NCBI GenBank assembly: GCA_045402695.1
Contig: JAWPNA010000018.1
Location: 1 to 17,259, forward strand
Source: JAWPNA01 sp045402695
Lineage (GTDB): Bacteria > Acidobacteriota > Polarisedimenticolia > JACPZX01 > DASXTC01
Length of the DNA: 17,259 bases
Direction of reading: 5' to 3'
Part shown: positions 14,293-17,259 of the stretch, in pieces
How the letters are laid out: the number at the start of each line of letters is the position of its first letter
Position numbering within the stretch: the stretch's first letter is position 1
Made by a program: the position numbers and the translations under genes
Notes under the pieces: model-generated
Database searches by the model: none
The model's input: only the letters and a program-made list of their open reading frames with translations
Told to the model about the DNA's origin: nothing

Positions 14293-14314
14293 AAAGAGCC
14301 ACCGCCGCCGGGGG

Positions 14315-14323
14315 TGATACAAT
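14315..14323 (+). promoter_or_regulatory. Extended -10 promoter for the hemX-hemA-hemC operon
   Basis: TGATACAAT is an extended -10 (TGN plus TACAAT, five of six matches). Transcription would start near 14330, only about five bases before the ATG at 14335, so the first gene would be essentially leaderless. No clear -35 is seen 16-18 bases upstream. Confidence 0.55.
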
Positions 14324-14334
14324 GACGCGGACGC

Positions 14335-15129
14335 ATGACTAACTGGAGCAGCATTCTGCTGGGCGCCGCACTGGCCTTCTACTTTCTGGGCGTGCTGGTG
14401 TCCGTCACCGCGCTGTTCACGCGGCGCAAGGAATGGGTCTTCCTGATCCCCTGGCTCACCCTGGCCGGCTTCGTCATCCACTTCGGCGGGATTGTCATCC
14501 GGGGCTTCGAGGAGGGACGTGTGCCTCCCGGCGACCTGCGCGAGGTCGTCTACCTGCTCGCCTGGGTCGCCATCTCGGTCTACTTCCTGGCCCATTTCAA
14601 GCTGCGCCTCGAGGTGATGGGGATCTTGATCCTCCCTCTCGTGGTGGCGCTGATGCTGGTGACGCTCCTGATCCCGCAAGGGGTCGCGGAGATCCCCGCA
14701 GGGATCAAGGGGAGCGTGCGGCTCATCCACATCATCCCCGCCATCCTGGGCGCCTCGGCGCTCTTCCTGACCTTCGCCTCCAGCATCATCTACCTCGTGC
14801 AGGAGCGTGCGCTGAAGTCTCACCGCCCGCTGAAGTTCTTCCTGAAGGTGCCGTCGCTCGAGGCGTGCGAGAAGATCGGGCACCAGTCGTTGACTCTGGG
14901 TTTCGCGCTGCTCACCTTTGTCGTGCTCACGGGAGTCGTCTCGATCGGCGTGCGGCCCGAGCCGGAATGGCAGCTCGTGTGGCACGAGAAGTGGGCGCTG
15001 GCGGCGTGGGTGATCTTCGCCGCGGTCATGTACGACAGGATCTTCTCCGGAGGCTGGAGAGGGCGCAAGGCCGCCTATTGGTCGATCCTGGGATTCGGCG
15101 CCATCATCCTGCGCATGATCGGGGTGTGA
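14335..15129 (+). CDS. hemX: CcsA/HemX-type eight-TM membrane protein
   Basis: A 264-residue inner-membrane protein with about eight TM helices (5-25, 36-56, 68-87, 95-113, 131-154, 184-205, 218-235, 247-263). Its overall layout fits the cytochrome c assembly / HemX family (PF01578). His49, His132, His183 and His217 lie in or next to helices, as haem-ligand histidines do in this family. A clear tryptophan-rich WWD loop is not seen, which favours a HemX-like over a strict CcsA haem-delivery role. It is the first gene of a haem operon and its stop almost touches hemA. HemX modulates glutamyl-tRNA reductase levels in Bacillus, whereas ccsA-like genes serve cytochrome c maturation; context does not decide between them. 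The ATG has no Shine-Dalgarno site, in keeping with the near-leaderless transcript predicted from the promoter at 14315. Confidence 0.82.
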   Translation: MTNWSSILLGAALAFYFLGVLVSVTALFTRRKEWVFLIPWLTLAGFVIHFGGIVIRGFEEGRVPPGDLREVVYLLAWVAISVYFLAHFKLRLEVMGILILPLVVALMLVTLLIPQGVAEIPAGIKGSVRLIHIIPAILGASALFLTFASSIIYLVQERALKSHRPLKFFLKVPSLEACEKIGHQSLTLGFALLTFVVLTGVVSIGVRPEPEWQLVWHEKWALAAWVIFAAVMYDRIFSGGWRGRKAAYWSILGFGAIILRMIGV

Positions 15130-15131
15130 GC

Positions 15132-16457
15132 GTGTCCTACATCATCGTCGGCCTCAACCATCGCACCGCTCCTCTGGAGGTCAGGGAGAAGCTGGCCTTT
15201 TCGCGGGAGGAGGCGGGCGAGGTGGTCCGCGGCCTTCAGGCGCTCGACGGACTGGAGGAGCTGGCGGTGCTCTCCACGTGCAACCGCACGGAGGTGCTGG
15301 CCGCACCCACGGAGGGGCTGCCGGTCGATACGGCCGTCAGGGAGATCCGCGACTTTCTCGGGGCGTTGCGAGGGCTCGACCCGGCCCAGCTCGATCGTCA
15401 CCTGTACGCCCACAGGGGCCTCGACGCGGTGCGCCACGCCTTCCGGGTGGCCAGCAGCCTCGATTCCATGATGGTGGGCGAGCCGCAGATTCTCGGCCAG
15501 GTGAAGGAGGCGTACACGGTCGCCGTGCAGGCCGGCTCGCTGGGCCCGAAGCTGGAGGCACTGCTCCAGAGGGCATTCACCGTGGCGAAGCGGGTGAGGA
15601 CTTCCACCGCGATCTCGCGCAATCCGGTCTCGATCTCGTACGCGGCCGCCGAGCTGGCCGGACGGATCTTCGGGTCGCTGGCCGGCCGGTCGGTGCTGAT
15701 CCTGGGCGCCGGGAAGATGGCTGACCTGGCGGCCCGGCACCTGATCGGAGGGGGTGTGCGCACGATCTACCTGGCGTCGCGAACCTTCCAGCACGCGCAG
15801 GAGATGGCACGGTCGTACAACGCCGTGCCGGTCACGTTTGACCGCTTCAAGGAGTACCTCCCGCAGGTGGACATCGTGATCTCCTCTACCGCGGCGCCGC
15901 ATCACATCCTGCACCTGGAGGACGGTATCCACTTGATGAAGGAGCGCCGGGGCGCCCCCATCTTCTTCATCGATATCGCGGTGCCGCGCGACATCGATCC
16001 GGAGCTCAACAAGCTCGACAACCTCTACCTGTACGACATTGACGATCTGCAGAAGGTCGTGGACGCCGGCGTGGAGGAGCGGCGCAAGGAAGCCATGCGC
16101 GCCGAGGAGATCGTCGAGGACGAGGTGATCCAGTTCCACACCCGCGCGCGCACCCGGCTGGCCGCGCCGACCATCGTCGCATTGAGAGAGAAGCTCCACG
16201 CCGTGGCCGAGGAGGAGATGCGGCGCCACAGGTCGAGCCTGGGATCGCTCTCGGAAAACCAGGAGACGGCCGTCAAGGAGCTGCTTGCCTCCGTGGTGAA
16301 CAAGCTGCTCCACGGGCCCACGCGCGAGGTGAAGCGCGCCGGCGCGGCGCAAGGCGGCGCTTCGACGGTGGAGTTGGTGCGCAGGATGTTCGATCTCGCC
16401 GAGGACGAAGGCGATGAGGCCGGCGACTCCGGCGGCCGCACGAAGGCCGGCGGATGA
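15132..16457 (+). CDS. hemA: Glutamyl-tRNA reductase
   Basis: First committed enzyme of C5-pathway tetrapyrrole synthesis: NADPH-dependent reduction of glutamyl-tRNA to glutamate-1-semialdehyde in the cytosol. The 441 residues (usual length 410-450) begin SYIIVGLNHRTAPLEVREK, the family signature. Catalytic Cys50 sits in STCNRTE, and SSLDSMMVGEPQILGQVKEA follows at about 108-127. The NADPH-binding LGAGKMADLA is at 191-200, and a helical dimerisation domain covers about 320-425. The GTG at 15132 is preceded by GGGGTG at five bases. Another in-frame GTG at 15126 would overlap the hemX stop (GTGA) and add two residues; both are plausible. The gene overlaps hemC by four bases, so the three genes form one coupled operon. 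The Gly/Arg/Lys-rich last 15 residues are unremarkable. Confidence 0.97.
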   Translation: MSYIIVGLNHRTAPLEVREKLAFSREEAGEVVRGLQALDGLEELAVLSTCNRTEVLAAPTEGLPVDTAVREIRDFLGALRGLDPAQLDRHLYAHRGLDAVRHAFRVASSLDSMMVGEPQILGQVKEAYTVAVQAGSLGPKLEALLQRAFTVAKRVRTSTAISRNPVSISYAAAELAGRIFGSLAGRSVLILGAGKMADLAARHLIGGGVRTIYLASRTFQHAQEMARSYNAVPVTFDRFKEYLPQVDIVISSTAAPHHILHLEDGIHLMKERRGAPIFFIDIAVPRDIDPELNKLDNLYLYDIDDLQKVVDAGVEERRKEAMRAEEIVEDEVIQFHTRARTRLAAPTIVALREKLHAVAEEEMRRHRSSLGSLSENQETAVKELLASVVNKLLHGPTREVKRAGAAQGGASTVELVRRMFDLAEDEGDEAGDSGGRTKAGG

Positions 16458-17259
16458 TTCTCGGCACTCGAGGAAGCCCTCTGGCCCTGGCCCAGTCGCG
16501 GTGGGTCCGCGAGCGCCTGATCGATCTTCACCCCGGCATCACCATCGAGGTGATGATCATCCGCACCACGGGCGACCGCCGGCAGGACATATCCGCCGAT
16601 GCGCTTCCCGGATTGCCGGCTTCGGCGGACGACAAGGGGATCTTCGTCAAGGAGATCGAGGAGGCGATGCTCGCCGGCCGCATCGACATGGCGGTGCACA
16701 GCTTCAAGGATCTGCCCACCGATCAGCCCGAGGGACTATCGATCGCCGCCGTCCCGCCCCGGGAGGATCCCAGAGACGTCCTGGTGACGCGCGGCGGCGC
16801 CACACTGGAAGATCTGCCGCGGGGCGCGCGCATCGGAACGGGGAGTCCAAGGCGTGCCGCTCAGATACGCGCCGTGCGGTCGGATCTCGACGTAGCGCCG
16901 GTGCGGGGCAACGTGGACACCCGCATCCGGAAGATGCTGGAGGGACGCTTCGACGGTGTGATCCTGGCCGCGGCGGGCCTGTCCCGTCTCGGCGTGTTGG
17001 CCGGCATGTCCGGTGACGCCCCAAGTGCCCCTGCCGCGCCGTCCTCGGTGCGGGTCAGCTTCCTGCCGGAGGATCAGTGCGTTCCCGCGGTGGGGCAGGG
17101 GGCGCTCGCGATCGAGACGCGCGCATCGGATACGGAGGCGCGCACGCTCGTGGCCGCGATCCACGACGCGCCGACCGCCGCTGCGGTCGCCTCGGAGCGC
17201 GCTTTCCTCGCGGCCCTGGGAGGGGGCTGCCGCGTCCCGGTCGCGGCGCTGGCGCTCGT
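16454..17259 (+). CDS. hemC: Porphobilinogen deaminase (hydroxymethylbilane synthase), 3' truncated by window
   Basis: The ATG at 16454 overlaps the hemA stop (ATGA), and the frame is open to the right edge: 268 residues of a usual 300-315. It polymerises four porphobilinogen units to hydroxymethylbilane in the cytosol, two steps after glutamate-1-semialdehyde. Family features are ILGTRGSPLALAQ at the N-terminus, HSFKDLPT with catalytic Asp86, and IGTGSPRRAAQ at 127-137. RGNVDTRIRK is at 151-160, VGQGALAIE at 213-221, and the dipyrromethane-cofactor Cys259 lies in LGGGCRVPV. A short Ala/Pro/Ser-rich insertion at about 184-201 precedes the FLPEDQCVPAVGQG segment. The remainder of the C-terminal domain is outside the window; hemD would be an expected next gene. 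Confidence 0.96.
   Translation, partial: MILGTRGSPLALAQSRWVRERLIDLHPGITIEVMIIRTTGDRRQDISADALPGLPASADDKGIFVKEIEEAMLAGRIDMAVHSFKDLPTDQPEGLSIAAVPPREDPRDVLVTRGGATLEDLPRGARIGTGSPRRAAQIRAVRSDLDVAPVRGNVDTRIRKMLEGRFDGVILAAAGLSRLGVLAGMSGDAPSAPAAPSSVRVSFLPEDQCVPAVGQGALAIETRASDTEARTLVAAIHDAPTAAAVASERAFLAALGGGCRVPVAALAL

Noticed and set aside
14433..15131. A long plus-strand frame that would extend hemA upstream by more than 200 residues through hemX.
   Set aside because: The added part is an out-of-frame shadow of hemX. Glutamyl-tRNA reductase begins at the conserved SYIIVGLNHRT near 15132.

Overview
The window comes from a GC-rich bacterium. The right half has a haem-biosynthesis operon (hemX/ccsA-like, hemA, hemC). 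It also has a PDZ-membrane-GAF-SpoIIE phosphatase of a type common in Acidobacteriota and related metagenomic lineages. Lineage is an inference from gene content and base composition; I would guess Acidobacteriota or a neighbouring deep phylum.

Left part (1-2700): a partial minus-strand gene with a sigma70-like promoter runs off the left edge, and its N-terminal region resembles that of HNH-nuclease-type proteins. About 0.7 kb without a convincing intact gene follows, ending in a short plus-strand stretch that looks like the decayed C-terminus of a restriction-type DEAD/DEAH helicase. Next come a minus-strand six-TM voltage-gated-type potassium channel and a gap with a plus-oriented intrinsic terminator.

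Centre (2707-8514): this is the most interesting region, a tightly overlapping three-gene minus-strand operon. In transcription order it encodes a membrane-anchored TerB-N/TerB/TerB-C protein, a BrxD-type (DUF2791) P-loop ATPase and an Lhr/BrxHI-type superfamily II helicase. The last two are the accessory pair of type 2 BREX, here without PglX, PglZ, PglW or PglY in view. The block is lower in GC than the genes to its right, as expected for a horizontally moved defence or DNA-processing cassette. An extended -10 promoter candidate lies about 110 bp upstream.

Right part (9213-17259): a secreted protein of unknown function is followed 3 bp later by the PDZ/multi-TM/GAF/PP2C phosphatase. A large convergent membrane protein of the 6-pyruvoyl-tetrahydropterin-synthase-related (GT-C-like) type comes next; its start may be a CTG with a strong Shine-Dalgarno site. 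Facing it is the hemX-hemA-hemC operon, with genes coupled by short overlaps or near-contact and a first gene that appears almost leaderless. hemC is cut by the right edge. I saw no CRISPR array, complete tRNA, rRNA, transposase or integrase.
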